Positions 48,040 to 57,289 are shown, counted from the first letter of the stretch. The stretch: DNA of 64,000 bases from Blastocatellia bacterium (GCA_016789265.1 JAEUQK010000029.1:248001-312000); one strand, 5' to 3'. Made by a program: numbers and translations. The notes: generated by a model not told the origin, from the letters alone.

Positions 48040-48969
48040 ATGAGCAAGGGAAGCTACCGACTTTATTACTCGCCGTATTACTACGCCGATATCGGCGAAG
48101 GCCACGTTTTTCCGATCAGAAAATTCGAACTGGTACGCGATAGGCTGCTCGCCGAAGGCACATTATTCCCAAATGAGATCAACGAGCCGGAGAGGGCGTC
48201 GGTCGATGACCTCACAATTGTTCATACCGACGATTACATTTCAAGATTGCAAAACGGGGAGCTGACCGCAAAAGAAATACGGAAACTTGGGCTGCCTTGG
48301 TCTGAATCGCTCGTGAGGCGTTCGTTTCATGCTATATCGGGAACGATCAATGCCGCGCGCGATTGCATTTCCTCGGGGATCGCATCGAACCTTGCGGGAG
48401 GAACGCATCATGCCTATCCTGACCGCGGAGAGGGATTTTGTGTTCTAAACGACGTTGCAGTCGCGATCCGCGTTCTTCAGCGGGACGGCTTGGCAAAGCG
48501 GTTTCTGATAATCGATCTTGATGTTCATCAAGGCGATGGCACGGCTTTTATCTTTCGCGACGATCCGGAAGTTTTCACGTTCTCGATGCACGGTGCGAAG
48601 AATTATCCGCTTTTCAAGCAATCGTCATCTCTCGACATCGAACTTCGTGACGACACAGGTGACGATGAATATCTCGAAACGCTGGATCACGCCTTTCCGC
48701 GTCTGATGATCCACGATCCGGACGTTGTCTTTTATCTGGCCGGAGCCGATCCTTACAAACATGACAAACTCGGACGTCTTGGGCTCACGATCGAAGGACT
48801 GCATCAACGAGACCAAATGGTGCTTGAATTTGCACGTGATGCCGGTATCCCAATTGTCACCACGATGAGCGGCGGCTATGCAGCGGACATCGACGACACG
48901 GTCGAGATCCACGCTAACACGATAAGGGCCGTAAAAGAATCCTATTTCCCTCTAACCGAAGCGGCCTGA
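48040..48969 (+). CDS. Histone-deacetylase-fold (AcuC/HDAC-like) deacetylase
   Basis: 309 residues from ATG 48040 (TTG 48028 is an alternative). Family signature: GGTHHAYPDRGEGFCVLNDV contains the tandem histidines, DLDVHQGDGT holds the zinc Asp-x-His, and AGADPYKHDKLG carries the second aspartate. These Zn-dependent enzymes remove acetyl groups from lysines, acetylpolyamines or acetoin-pathway targets; the substrate here is unknown. It appears cotranscribed with the preceding exoprotein. Confidence 0.92.
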   Translation: MSKGSYRLYYSPYYYADIGEGHVFPIRKFELVRDRLLAEGTLFPNEINEPERASVDDLTIVHTDDYISRLQNGELTAKEIRKLGLPWSESLVRRSFHAISGTINAARDCISSGIASNLAGGTHHAYPDRGEGFCVLNDVAVAIRVLQRDGLAKRFLIIDLDVHQGDGTAFIFRDDPEVFTFSMHGAKNYPLFKQSSSLDIELRDDTGDDEYLETLDHAFPRLMIHDPDVVFYLAGADPYKHDKLGRLGLTIEGLHQRDQMVLEFARDAGIPIVTTMSGGYAADIDDTVEIHANTIRAVKESYFPLTEAA

Positions 48970-49020
48970 ATAAGAAGGCCCTTGGTATTAACCTGGCGTA
49001 AGCTTGCCAAAGATCGATCC

Positions 49021-50295
49021 TTACTCGTAGCGTAGGGACTCGATCGGGTTTAGGCGGCTTGCGCGTAGGGCCGGCATAACGCCGGCGATGAAGGCGATAC
49101 CGCACACGAGCAGCATTATCCCAGCGATGGAGAAAGGCTTGAACGCAAAGAGGCTGAACCCTTCGAACGACTCGGCATAGACCTTGACCAGGACCTTGTT
49201 TGTTATCAACCCAGCCGCGATCCCGCCTAATGCACCGAGCAACGCTCCCCAGAAACCGATCAGGACCGATTCAAGTGAAAAGATCGCGAAGATCTTACCG
49301 CGGCCCATACCGAGGGCCTTTTGCAGGCCGATCTCTTTAGTGCGTTCCAGAACAGCAATGACGAGCGTATTGATGATACCGAACGAGGCAGCGAGCAACG
49401 CGACCATTGCAAAGAGGTTCATACCGGTCTTGAAGATGCCGATAGCGTCATATGTCCGCTTCTCATTGTCGGCGATGGTGTCCGCCTCGAATCCCTTTTC
49501 AGACAGTGCTTTCTTAACCGCGTTGATCTTTGCCGCGTCGTTTGTTTCCATCTGCACCGTGAATGCGATGAATTGATCGGGAACAGACGCATTCTTCTGA
49601 TCGTCGTGCAGTTTTCTGGCTGTGGCGGTATCGACAAAGGAACTGTAATTCGTCATGAATCCCTTTGTGGCAACACCGACGACCTTGAGATCAAGAGTCT
49701 TTATCGATCCGTCAGGAAGTTTGTAGCCAACGGTCGCAGTTTTCCCGATTAGGCCGGCAATGTTCTGATCGAGTGTTTTTGCGAGACCCGACGGGATGAC
49801 GATCTGACCATCACCATTTAAGCCGGTTCCGGCATCGGTCTTCGCGGTGATCCCCTCGGAAAGCGAGGCAAGGTCGGCCTTGTATTTCTTGCCGCCGTTA
49901 ACCGATATGTATTCTGCTTTGAAGTTGTAACGAGGCGTAATTGACTTTATGCCTTCGAGCCCGCGAACTGCCGCATCGATCTGCGGTTGAGTCATCAGGA
50001 TCGTGTTCGGGTCGAATTCAAGCTCTTCCTCGCCGTTCGATTCTTTGTATTCCTGAGGCGTTCCGGCACGTGCACCGCCCTGCGGCCTATCGACCTTTTT
50101 GCGGACAATGATCGCACGGTCGCCCTCTATGTTCTTTACCTGGCTTTCGACATAATCGCGCATACCGTCGCCGACGCCGTTCGTCATGGTCAATGTAAAG
50201 GCTCCGACGAAGATCGCGAGCACGGTAAGAAAGGTACGAAGCTTGTTTCGAAAGAGATTTCTGTTTGCGGTCTTTACGAGGTCCCAGGTTTTCAT
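49021..50295 (-). CDS. MacB/FtsX-type ABC transporter permease
   Basis: 424 residues. One N-terminal helix (FLTVLAIFVGAFTLTMTNG), a large periplasmic MacB_PCD-like domain (about 45-285), and three C-terminal helices of the FtsX domain (LFAMVALLAASFGIINTLVIAVLERTKEIG and following) are seen. The ERTKEIGLQKALGM box couples to the ATPase. Such systems export peptides or lipoproteins by mechanotransmission. It overlaps the ATPase gene by four nt. Confidence 0.92.
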   Translation of the reverse strand: MKTWDLVKTANRNLFRNKLRTFLTVLAIFVGAFTLTMTNGVGDGMRDYVESQVKNIEGDRAIIVRKKVDRPQGGARAGTPQEYKESNGEEELEFDPNTILMTQPQIDAAVRGLEGIKSITPRYNFKAEYISVNGGKKYKADLASLSEGITAKTDAGTGLNGDGQIVIPSGLAKTLDQNIAGLIGKTATVGYKLPDGSIKTLDLKVVGVATKGFMTNYSSFVDTATARKLHDDQKNASVPDQFIAFTVQMETNDAAKINAVKKALSEKGFEADTIADNEKRTYDAIGIFKTGMNLFAMVALLAASFGIINTLVIAVLERTKEIGLQKALGMGRGKIFAIFSLESVLIGFWGALLGALGGIAAGLITNKVLVKVYAESFEGFSLFAFKPFSIAGIMLLVCGIAFIAGVMPALRASRLNPIESLRYE

Positions 50296-50984
50296 CCAGC
50301 GGTCGCCTCCATTCTATGTTCGGCGACGATACGGCCGTCCTTCATTTCAATTACACGGTTACAGCGACGAGCAAGTTCATCGTCGTGGGTTACCACGACA
50401 AGCGTAATGCCTTTTTCGCGATTAAGGTCAAACAAGAGGTTCTCTACCGCCGCACCAGTGTTCGAATCGAGATTGCCGGTCGGTTCGTCGGCAAAAATTA
50501 TCTGTGGGCCGCCGACCAAAGCGCGGGCTATGCAAACACGCTGTTTCTCGCCGCCCGAAAGGTCTTTTGCTTTTTTGTTGATCTTGTCTTCGAGCCCGAC
50601 AGCGCTGAGGGCTGCCGTTGTTTCCGCATTTATCTGCGAACTTGAAGCCCCACGGATGCGCATCGGAAGCACGACATTGTCAAACACGGTATCGCGGCCA
50701 TTGAGAAAAAACTGCTGGAAAACAAAGCCGAATTTCTCGTTTCGAAGTGTATTCTTGGACCGTTCCGAAAGTGATGACGTATCGTTTCCATCGATGAACA
50801 CCCTACCTTTTGTTGGTGCGTCGAGACACGCAAGCAAGTGCATGAGCGTCGATTTGCCGCTTCCGGATTTTCCGACAATTGCGAGGCAGTCGCCCTGGCC
50901 GATAGAAAGATCGACGGCTTTGAGAGCTTCGTAATCGACGCCGTCACTTGTATATGTTTTCGAGAGGTCTCGTGCTTCGAGCAT
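50292..50984 (-). CDS. ABC transporter ATP-binding protein (MacB/LolD type)
   Basis: 230 residues from ATG 50984 (MLEARDLSKTY); the open frame extends upstream but is not conserved-looking. Walker A GKSGSGKST, signature LSGGEKQRV and Walker B IIFADEPTGNLD are all present. The final codons overlap the permease start (ATGA). The upstream spacer contains another repeat-word patch (gaggcaacgcagaggc). Confidence 0.94.
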   Translation of the reverse strand: MLEARDLSKTYTSDGVDYEALKAVDLSIGQGDCLAIVGKSGSGKSTLMHLLACLDAPTKGRVFIDGNDTSSLSERSKNTLRNEKFGFVFQQFFLNGRDTVFDNVVLPMRIRGASSSQINAETTAALSAVGLEDKINKKAKDLSGGEKQRVCIARALVGGPQIIFADEPTGNLDSNTGAAVENLLFDLNREKGITLVVVTHDDELARRCNRVIEMKDGRIVAEHRMEATAG

Positions 50985-51139
50985 ACTTTTCAGAGGCAAC
51001 GCAGAGGCTGCGGCCGAGAAACACTTACGCGAACCGACCGGAAAATGTTCTCGGAAATTGATCACGGGAATTGGACCGCTTATTCCCGCTATGTTGACTT
51101 AATCCATTACAAGCGAAATAATCCTAACCTTGTTCTTTT

Positions 51140-51375
51140 GATGTGAATTGCTTTTGATTGCGAGGGAAAGCGGGTGAGATTCCCGCACGATCGCGTCACC
51201 GTGTACCGAATGCGGAATGCGGATCGTGGAATGCGGATCAGTTAGAACCGGAGGCAAAGCCGGTATTACGATCCAAGATCCAAGATCCAAGTTCCACGAT
51301 CGAGTGAGTCGGGCCGCCTCGCCGGAGCTTTTTGCCATTTTGATGTTTCGCGTAAAGACATCGGCGGCAGACACG
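51140..51375 (+). ncRNA. Cobalamin riboswitch upstream of btuF
   Basis: The core GGGAAAGCGGGTGAGATTCC continues to CACCGT at 51202 and matches the B12 aptamer (GGGAA-N-GGTG-N-AA-N-TCC ... CGC-N-AC(C/T)GT). A later AGTCGGGCCGCCTCGCCGG block (near 51307-51325) fits the closing conserved part. Between them a long peripheral stem (GATCGTGGAA with TTCCACGATC) is made of tandem word repeats. Cobalamin binding would switch the downstream terminator and so repress btuFCD. Confidence 0.8.
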
Positions 51376-51383
51376 GTAAATCT

Positions 51384-51446
51384 ATTAATAGACGCCTTGT
51401 TTTCTGGTTCGATGATCGAACTGCGGAAACAAGGCGTTTTATTAAT
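51384..51446 (+). terminator. Expression-platform terminator of the btuF riboswitch
   Basis: ACGCCTTGTTT (51392-51402) pairs perfectly with AAACAAGGCGT (51427-51437), flanked by ATTAATA/TATTAAT and with an inner GTTCGA/TCGAAC stem. TTTT follows directly. It ends about 13 nt before the first possible btuF start. Confidence 0.75.
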
Positions 51447-51458
51447 GCGGAGTGTGGA

Positions 51459-52370
51459 GTGCGGAATACTTTGATCAAAAGGGGCACGATCCAGTTATTA
51501 AGCTTTTTGCTAGTCACGTTTGGTATCGCCGGATGCCAATTTGAACCTACGCAGGTGCCGTCAGAATCGGAAGCCCGGGCAAACCTGATTCGAGACGACC
51601 TAGGTCGTGAGGTCGTGTTGAGACGTCCCGTCGAGCGAGCGGTTTCGCTGGCGCCAAGTCTGACCGAGGCGATCTTTGCGGTTGGAGGAGGTGACAGGTT
51701 GGTCGGCGTGACCACTTACTGTAACTATCCGGAGGAGGCGAAGTCCATCGAAAAGGTCGGCGACACGCAGACTCCGAATATCGAACGTATCGTCGCGTTG
51801 AAGCCGGACGTGGTGTTTGTATCGACTGCATCGCAGTTAGAGGCGTTCATGCAGACGTTAGAACGGCAGCATATATCGGTTTTTGTGATCGATGCTAAAG
51901 GCATAGACGGGATCGGCCGCAGCTTGAAGACGCTCGGAGGGTTATTCGGCACGGAGTCTGCTGCTGAAAATAAGGCAGCCGAACTTGATCGAAGGACAGA
52001 AGCGGTCGACGCATCGGTGAAAGATCGACCGCAAACGAAAGTGTTCGTTCAGATCTCAAGAGATCCTTTGTTTACTATCGGGAAGGATTCGTTCTTAACT
52101 GAGGTCGTAAGGCGGGCCGGAGGCATTTCGGTTACGTCTGAGGTGGCGACCGCCTACCCGAAGCTCAGCAAAGAGACGGCTCTTGCGTTGGATCCTGACG
52201 TGATCATCCTGTCCGACAGCGAGGATAATAGGGAGCCGAACGCGGTGTTCAAGAATTCAAAGGCGGTGAAGAATGGGCGGGTTTATCGCATCAACGCGGA
52301 TATTATTTCGCGTCCCGGACCAAGGTTGGTAGATGCCTTGGAAGAGATCGCCAAAGAATTACATCAATAG
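51459..52370 (+). CDS. btuF: Cobalamin ABC transporter substrate-binding lipoprotein
   Basis: About 303 residues from GTG 51459; TTG 51471 is an alternative that still leaves the signal peptide. The lipobox FGIAGC marks a lipoprotein. The BtuF/FepB fold shows ERAVSLAPSLTEAIFAVGGGD, TYCNYPEEA, ERIVALKPDVVF and the final SRPGPRLVDALEEIA. Placement behind a cobalamin riboswitch and before btuC-btuD supports B12 as ligand. It delivers the vitamin to the inner-membrane transporter. Confidence 0.9.
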   Translation: MRNTLIKRGTIQLLSFLLVTFGIAGCQFEPTQVPSESEARANLIRDDLGREVVLRRPVERAVSLAPSLTEAIFAVGGGDRLVGVTTYCNYPEEAKSIEKVGDTQTPNIERIVALKPDVVFVSTASQLEAFMQTLERQHISVFVIDAKGIDGIGRSLKTLGGLFGTESAAENKAAELDRRTEAVDASVKDRPQTKVFVQISRDPLFTIGKDSFLTEVVRRAGGISVTSEVATAYPKLSKETALALDPDVIILSDSEDNREPNAVFKNSKAVKNGRVYRINADIISRPGPRLVDALEEIAKELHQ

Positions 52371-52391
52371 CCTGGATCTGAAGAGAACGGA

Positions 52392-53342
52392 TTGAACCGA
52401 CGGATCACAATTTGGATATTACTGATCGCCGCCCTTGCTTTGGTGCTGGGATCGGCTGTGTCGATCGGAAGCGAAAGACTCTCTCTATTCGAGCTGACGG
52501 AGCCGCAGAGGGCGATACTCTACGACATACGAGCCCCGAGAGTTTTATTGGCGGCGTGCGTCGGGGCGTGTCTGGCGGTTGCCGGGGCGTCGTTGCAAGC
52601 ATTATTGAGAAATCCGCTGGCGGAGCCTTATCTGCTTGGTGTGTCTAACGGAGCGGCGTTGGGGACGATGCTCGCATTCGTGTTCCTCGAGAGATTTGGT
52701 TTCGCCCGGCCGTTGATGGCATTTGCGGGTGCGGGCATCGCGACAATTGTCGTTTATCAGATGGCACGTTCGCGGGCCGGTATGAACGTCGAGCGGTTGG
52801 TGCTGTCGGGTGTGATCGTGACGACGTTCCTGTCGTCGATCATCGTGCTGCTGACGAGCGTGCTTGATGCGGCGAGGTTGAGGGGATTTACATTCTGGCT
52901 GCTCGGCGATCTTTCGCAGGCAACGTACGACGGATTTTACCTGACATTAGCCGCCGCAACGGTGGGAACGATCGTGCTTTCATCGCAGGCGCGTGCTTTG
53001 AATCTGATGATGATCGGCGAGCGCGATGCCCTCGATTTCGGCGTGGAGATAGGTCGAGTACGGCTGATCGTGTTTGGTTTTGCAAGCGTGCTTGTTGGGA
53101 CGGCGGTTGCCGCGAGCGGATCGGTCGGCTATGTAGGGCTGATCGTGCCTCATCTCGTGAGGCTGGCGGTCGGGAGTGATAACCGGCTTGTCGTGCCAAT
53201 GTCGGCTGTCTCGGGCGCGATATTTGTAGTTCTTGCAGACATGATCGCACGAACGGCGATAGCACCGCGTGAGCTGCCGGTCGGGGCGATCACGGCGTTG
53301 GTCGGCGCCCCTGTGTTCATTTATTTGTTGAGAAGAAATTAG
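52392..53342 (+). CDS. btuC: Cobalamin ABC transporter permease
   Basis: 316 residues from TTG 52392 (upstream GAAGAGAACGG is a plausible SD). About nine to ten membrane helices of the FecCD/BtuC family; conserved segments are RAPRVLLAACVGACLAVAG, LRNPLAEPYLLGVSNGAALG, and GSVGYVGLIVPHLVRL. It forms the channel with BtuD and lies 21 nt after btuF. Confidence 0.92.
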   Translation: MNRRITIWILLIAALALVLGSAVSIGSERLSLFELTEPQRAILYDIRAPRVLLAACVGACLAVAGASLQALLRNPLAEPYLLGVSNGAALGTMLAFVFLERFGFARPLMAFAGAGIATIVVYQMARSRAGMNVERLVLSGVIVTTFLSSIIVLLTSVLDAARLRGFTFWLLGDLSQATYDGFYLTLAAATVGTIVLSSQARALNLMMIGERDALDFGVEIGRVRLIVFGFASVLVGTAVAASGSVGYVGLIVPHLVRLAVGSDNRLVVPMSAVSGAIFVVLADMIARTAIAPRELPVGAITALVGAPVFIYLLRRN

Positions 53343-53397
53343 TATGCGAGGGCACGCTGCCTGCCGTTCGTATTTCCGCCTTTTATCGCAAAAGGGA

Positions 53398-54168
53398 ATG
53401 CTCAAAGTCCATAACATCTCAGTAAAATACGGGACTCGGAATGTCGTGTCCGATGTGTCGTTTGAATTGGGAACGCCCACGATCGTCGCTTTGATCGGGC
53501 CAAATGGTGCAGGCAAGACAACGCTGATCAGATCGCTGAACGGAACCGTTCCGATATCGCAAGGTGGGATCGAACTCGACGGCAAGAAGCTGAACGAGCT
53601 CTCACGCCGCGAGATCGCACGGAATATCGCGGTGGTCGCTCAAGAGAATGAGACAAAGTTTCCCGTGACGGTTTTGGAATACGTGCTGTCGGGACGGTTC
53701 GCGAACGGCTCGGCATTTGGCTGGGAAACAGAAACAGATATTGCGATCGCACGAAAGGCCCTGGACGAATGTGACCTCGGGGAGTTTTACAATCGTTTGA
53801 TGAATGAGCTTTCGGGCGGCGAGAGACAGCGTGTCGTGCTTGCAAGGGCGATCGCTACGGATGCACGGATCCTGCTACTCGATGAACCAACTGCCAACCT
53901 CGACCTAGCTCATCAGGCACAGATGTTCCGGCTTGTGCGGGAGCGCTGCCGCGGCTGCGATGCGTCGGCCATAGTGATAACGCACGATCTCAATCTCGCA
54001 GCAGAATTTGCCGATGAAGTTTTGCTGTTGAAGGGCGGAGAAGTGTTTGCCTACGGAAAGCCTAAAGATGTGCTGACCGAAACGAATTTGAACGAGGTAT
54101 ATAACGTGCAAGTGCTGTTGGATGAAAATCCGACAAGCGGGAGGGTAAGAGTGACAATGAAATATTAG
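53398..54168 (+). CDS. btuD: Cobalamin ABC transporter ATP-binding protein
   Basis: 256 residues from ATG 53398 (MLKVHNISVKYG); an upstream ATG at 53344 gives an unconserved extension. Walker A GPNGAGKTT, Q-loop ENETKFPVTV, signature LSGGERQRVVLARAIA and Walker B ILLLDEPTANLD are intact. FecE/BtuD-type length. It drives B12 import through BtuC. Confidence 0.92.
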   Translation: MLKVHNISVKYGTRNVVSDVSFELGTPTIVALIGPNGAGKTTLIRSLNGTVPISQGGIELDGKKLNELSRREIARNIAVVAQENETKFPVTVLEYVLSGRFANGSAFGWETETDIAIARKALDECDLGEFYNRLMNELSGGERQRVVLARAIATDARILLLDEPTANLDLAHQAQMFRLVRERCRGCDASAIVITHDLNLAAEFADEVLLLKGGEVFAYGKPKDVLTETNLNEVYNVQVLLDENPTSGRVRVTMKY

Positions 54169-54236
54169 GTTCAGAGCGCGCGATCCATCGCGTCAGATCC
54201 TTCAAACAAGGTACGCGATAGATCCGCACTCTGAAC
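54169..54236. other. Long imperfect hairpin between btuD and the second riboswitch
   Basis: GTTCAGAG pairs with CTCTGAAC, and inside it GATC-C-ATCGCGT pairs with ACGCGAT-A-GATC. The arms are about 25 nt long with an 18-nt loop. The left arm begins just after the btuD stop. It lacks a T-run; it may insulate transcription units or be part of a small mobile repeat. Confidence 0.5.
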
Positions 54237-54241
54237 AAACT

Positions 54242-54335
54242 GATGATCGAAACAAAGGAACTCCGGTGAAAATCCGGGGCTGCCCACGCAACCGTAATAG
54301 TCGGGAACTTTGTTTGATCGTCTCGGATCAGAGCC
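54242..54335 (+). ncRNA. Cobalamin riboswitch upstream of the TonB receptor
   Basis: GGAACTCCGGTGAAAATCCG (54258 on) followed by GGGCTGCCCACGCAACCGTA is a near-exact match to the B12 aptamer core. P1-like arms GATGATCGAAACAAAG and CTTTGTTTGATCGTC close it. Downstream is a P13-type hairpin next to the SD, so control is probably translational. Confidence 0.92.
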
Positions 54336-54336
54336 A

Positions 54337-54360
54337 TTCTGCGTGTGGGCAGAAGAGGAA
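54337..54360 (+). promoter_or_regulatory. btuB: P13-type hairpin and SD of btuB
   Basis: TTCTGC pairs with GCAGAA (54337-54354) around loop GTGTGG. The loop is complementary to the CCCACGC of the aptamer (L5-L13 kissing). The 3' strand abuts the SD AGAGGAA (54354-54360) before ATG 54364, giving ligand-dependent occlusion. Confidence 0.75.
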
Positions 54361-54363
54361 CCT

Positions 54364-56505
54364 ATGAAATTCATATTTTTTGCATTACTGGCGCTTTTAA
54401 GCGTTGGGACGGCATCAGTGCAGGGGAAAGCGACAGCGTCCCCGACGCCGACCCCAACTCCTTCACCTCAGACCATCCGGGAAAACGTGACAGTTTCCGC
54501 CGACCAGCTGCAACCGATCGACGAAGTTTCTAAAACGGTAAGTGTTATCTCGGGACAGGAGATGCGCGAGCGTGCAGATTTTTCCCTGGCGGAAAGTTTG
54601 CGGTCGATACCGGGCTTTCGCATTCAGCAGCTTGGCGGATTTGGCCGAACTGCGACTATCAAGACGCGCGGTTTGAGAAACCAGGACACAGCCGTTTTGA
54701 TCGACGGTATTCGGCTGCGGGATGCTTCGGCGATCACTGGTGATGCATCGCCTTTCTTAAGCGACCTTACGCTGACAAGCGTATCCCGAATTGAAGTGCT
54801 GCGGGGTTCAGGTTCATCGCTGTATGGAACGAATGCGATCGGAGGGACGGTGGATCTGCAAACACCGAAACCAGTGTCAGGAATGCACGGCCAGATCTCT
54901 TATGCCGCCGGAGGCCTCGGGCTTCAGCGCTTTCGGGGCAATATCTCTGATGGGACGCGCGACGGAAAATTCGGATTCAATTTTGCCGTTGCCAGGACCG
55001 TTTATGCAAAAGGGATCGACGGTCAGGACGACGCGCACAATACGAATATTCAGTCGCGTTTCGAATATAACCCGTTTTCGGGAACTAATATTTCAGCCAG
55101 GTTTTTCGTTTCAGACGCGTATGTCCGTTTGAATGCAAACCCCGACACTCTCGGTGAACTGTCCATTTCAAATTTTGGCGTGATCTTCGCCCGTCCCGGT
55201 ACAAATTTCATTTGGGATGAGAACGATGCTGATGCGAACCAAAAGTCGAAATTCTTAAACGGCCAGATCGTTCTCACTCATATCTTTGATCCGAAGACCT
55301 CGTTGCGGGCGTTTTACTCAGGACTTAAGACCTCGCGAAAGAACGACAACGGCATTCTCGGTCCAGGGTTTCAGAGTGCTTCGACGAGTTTCTTCGACGG
55401 GACGATACAGACCGCGAACGCGACGATAAACTGGTCGCCAAACTCCGTTCATGACGTAAAGGCCGGCTACGAGTTCGAGCATGAGAAATTTGGAAATCGG
55501 GGGTTCACGCCGAGCGGCTTCGACGATTTCTCTACCAAGGCATTTCAATCAAGCAATACGATCTTTGTTCAGGACGTTGTGAGTTTGCTGAACGGATCAT
55601 TGCAGATCGCCGGTGGTTTTCGGGCACAGTTTTTCAGTTTAAAAGAGCCGAGATTCAGCCTGGCGAATGCGCCTTATTCGAATCTTTCGTTGAACGACCC
55701 GCCGACTGCCTATACGTTCGACGGTGCAGCTTCTTACTACATAAAAAGATCAGGGACCAAGCTGAGGGCACACGTTGGAAATGGATATCGGGTACCGTCG
55801 CTTTACGAGAGATTCGGTACTTTCTTTAGCTCGTTCGGCACGCCATCCTTTGTGGCTTTGGGCGACCCCGATCTTAAGCCGGAAAAGACCATCGCATTTG
55901 ATGGAGGCGTGGAGCAATATATCTCGAAACAGAAGGTGAAGCTAACGGCGGTCTATTTCTATACCCGACTCATCGACACTATCGGCTACGGAAATTTTGT
56001 TCCGAACATCGGATCGACCACACGGCCATTTGGCGGTTACCTAAACCAGAAAGGCGGGATCGCCCGCGGCGGGGAATTCAGCGGAACTTTGAAGCCGACG
56101 AAGTCAACCGACATATTTGCGTCGTATACGTATACCAATAGCGTTCAGCGGGAGCCGCAGGTCTTCGGCAGCGGGGTCATCCGGACCCTTGGAATTCCAA
56201 AACATCAATTTACGATCGTTGCAACGCAGCGAATAAAACGATTTTGGATAAATGCAGATGTATTGGCAGCGAGCGAATATCTCGCTCCGATCTTTAGCAA
56301 TTCAACCTACGACACCTACGTATATCGCTTTGACGGAAATCGCCGCGTCGATCTTACCGCCGGATATACGTTCCCGATCAAAAAAGACAAGTTCAGCCTT
56401 CGGGTGTTTGGAACCGCAGAGAATCTCTTCGGTCACCATTATTTTGAAAATGGATTTCGAACGGTTCCAAGAAATGCAAGGGCCGGTGTGAGTTTTGGTT
56501 TCTAG
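54364..56505 (+). CDS. btuB: TonB-dependent outer-membrane receptor, probable cobalamin transporter
   Basis: 713 residues from ATG 54364. A signal peptide, a threonine/proline linker (ATASPTPTPTPSP), a TonB-box-like NVTVSA, the plug domain (SVISGQEMRERADFSLAESL, IEVLRGSGSSLYGTNAIGGT) and a 22-strand-type barrel ending in an aromatic residue (SFGF) are seen. The cobalamin riboswitch and the adjacent btuFCD identify the substrate. It carries B12 across the outer membrane with TonB-ExbBD, which are not in the window. Confidence 0.92.
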   Translation: MKFIFFALLALLSVGTASVQGKATASPTPTPTPSPQTIRENVTVSADQLQPIDEVSKTVSVISGQEMRERADFSLAESLRSIPGFRIQQLGGFGRTATIKTRGLRNQDTAVLIDGIRLRDASAITGDASPFLSDLTLTSVSRIEVLRGSGSSLYGTNAIGGTVDLQTPKPVSGMHGQISYAAGGLGLQRFRGNISDGTRDGKFGFNFAVARTVYAKGIDGQDDAHNTNIQSRFEYNPFSGTNISARFFVSDAYVRLNANPDTLGELSISNFGVIFARPGTNFIWDENDADANQKSKFLNGQIVLTHIFDPKTSLRAFYSGLKTSRKNDNGILGPGFQSASTSFFDGTIQTANATINWSPNSVHDVKAGYEFEHEKFGNRGFTPSGFDDFSTKAFQSSNTIFVQDVVSLLNGSLQIAGGFRAQFFSLKEPRFSLANAPYSNLSLNDPPTAYTFDGAASYYIKRSGTKLRAHVGNGYRVPSLYERFGTFFSSFGTPSFVALGDPDLKPEKTIAFDGGVEQYISKQKVKLTAVYFYTRLIDTIGYGNFVPNIGSTTRPFGGYLNQKGGIARGGEFSGTLKPTKSTDIFASYTYTNSVQREPQVFGSGVIRTLGIPKHQFTIVATQRIKRFWINADVLAASEYLAPIFSNSTYDTYVYRFDGNRRVDLTAGYTFPIKKDKFSLRVFGTAENLFGHHYFENGFRTVPRNARAGVSFGF

Positions 56506-56681
56506 CCGGTTGGTATGCCGTCGGCCCATTTGGAACTCTTCGATCTTAATGTGCGGAACGTAATATTTTGAGGCACCTCTATGATCGGTTAGAAGCAGAG
56601 AACTGCGCCCCCGAGGCCTCAAAAATGATGACTTTCGGCCGCGTGTCTTGGTAAGATATCAGAATAGCGAGGTAAAAGAGT

Positions 56682-57218
56682 ATGAAGCAAAGAGTGTTGT
56701 TCTTTCTTTGTGTGATGACCGCGTTGGCTGGTTTTGCGATAGCTCAAGGCAAGGTAGTGACCAATACCGATCTTGAGAAATTCAAGCAGAAACGTGTTCA
56801 AGCGGAAAAGGACCTGAAAGAGTATTACGCAAAAATGGGGCTATCGGAGGGGGATATCGCGAAACAGGAAGCAGCTGACGCAAAGGCTCGCGAGGAACTG
56901 TCCGCTCGCTTGCGGGCGAACCGGCTTGAGCAGGAAAGGCTTGACCGAGAAACTCGCGAACGAGAGACGACCGTATTGCAGTTAAACACTTCAGTCCCGT
57001 CTTATGACTATGGTTATTCGGGCTATTACCTGTATGGAAACCGCTTATACCGCAATCCGAGGGTTTGGAACCGCCCGTTCAACAACGACGTAACTTGGAG
57101 AGCGACCCCGATGGGGATCATATACGAGCCCGGAAGCCTGCCGGCGTCGATCTGGCTGCCTCCGCAACAGCAGCCGACAATGCCGGCGTGGCGAAATTCG
57201 AGGCCGCAGAGGCCGTAG
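56682..57218 (+). CDS. Small secreted protein, unknown
   Basis: 178 residues with a signal peptide (MKQRVLFFLCVMTALAGFAIAQ). A helical charged middle (about 25-105; LRANRLEQERLDRETRERET) is likely coiled coil. The C-terminus is tyrosine-, glycine- and proline-rich (YDYGYSGYYLYGNRLYR...). No family was recognised; envelope-associated by inference. It is followed by gatB after 71 nt. Confidence 0.6.
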   Translation: MKQRVLFFLCVMTALAGFAIAQGKVVTNTDLEKFKQKRVQAEKDLKEYYAKMGLSEGDIAKQEAADAKAREELSARLRANRLEQERLDRETRERETTVLQLNTSVPSYDYGYSGYYLYGNRLYRNPRVWNRPFNNDVTWRATPMGIIYEPGSLPASIWLPPQQQPTMPAWRNSRPQRP

Positions 57219-57289
57219 CCAGCAAGAAAACTTTGAAATAACGGGAACGCGGATTATCATTGGATGATTCGCGTTTTTGAATTTTTACT

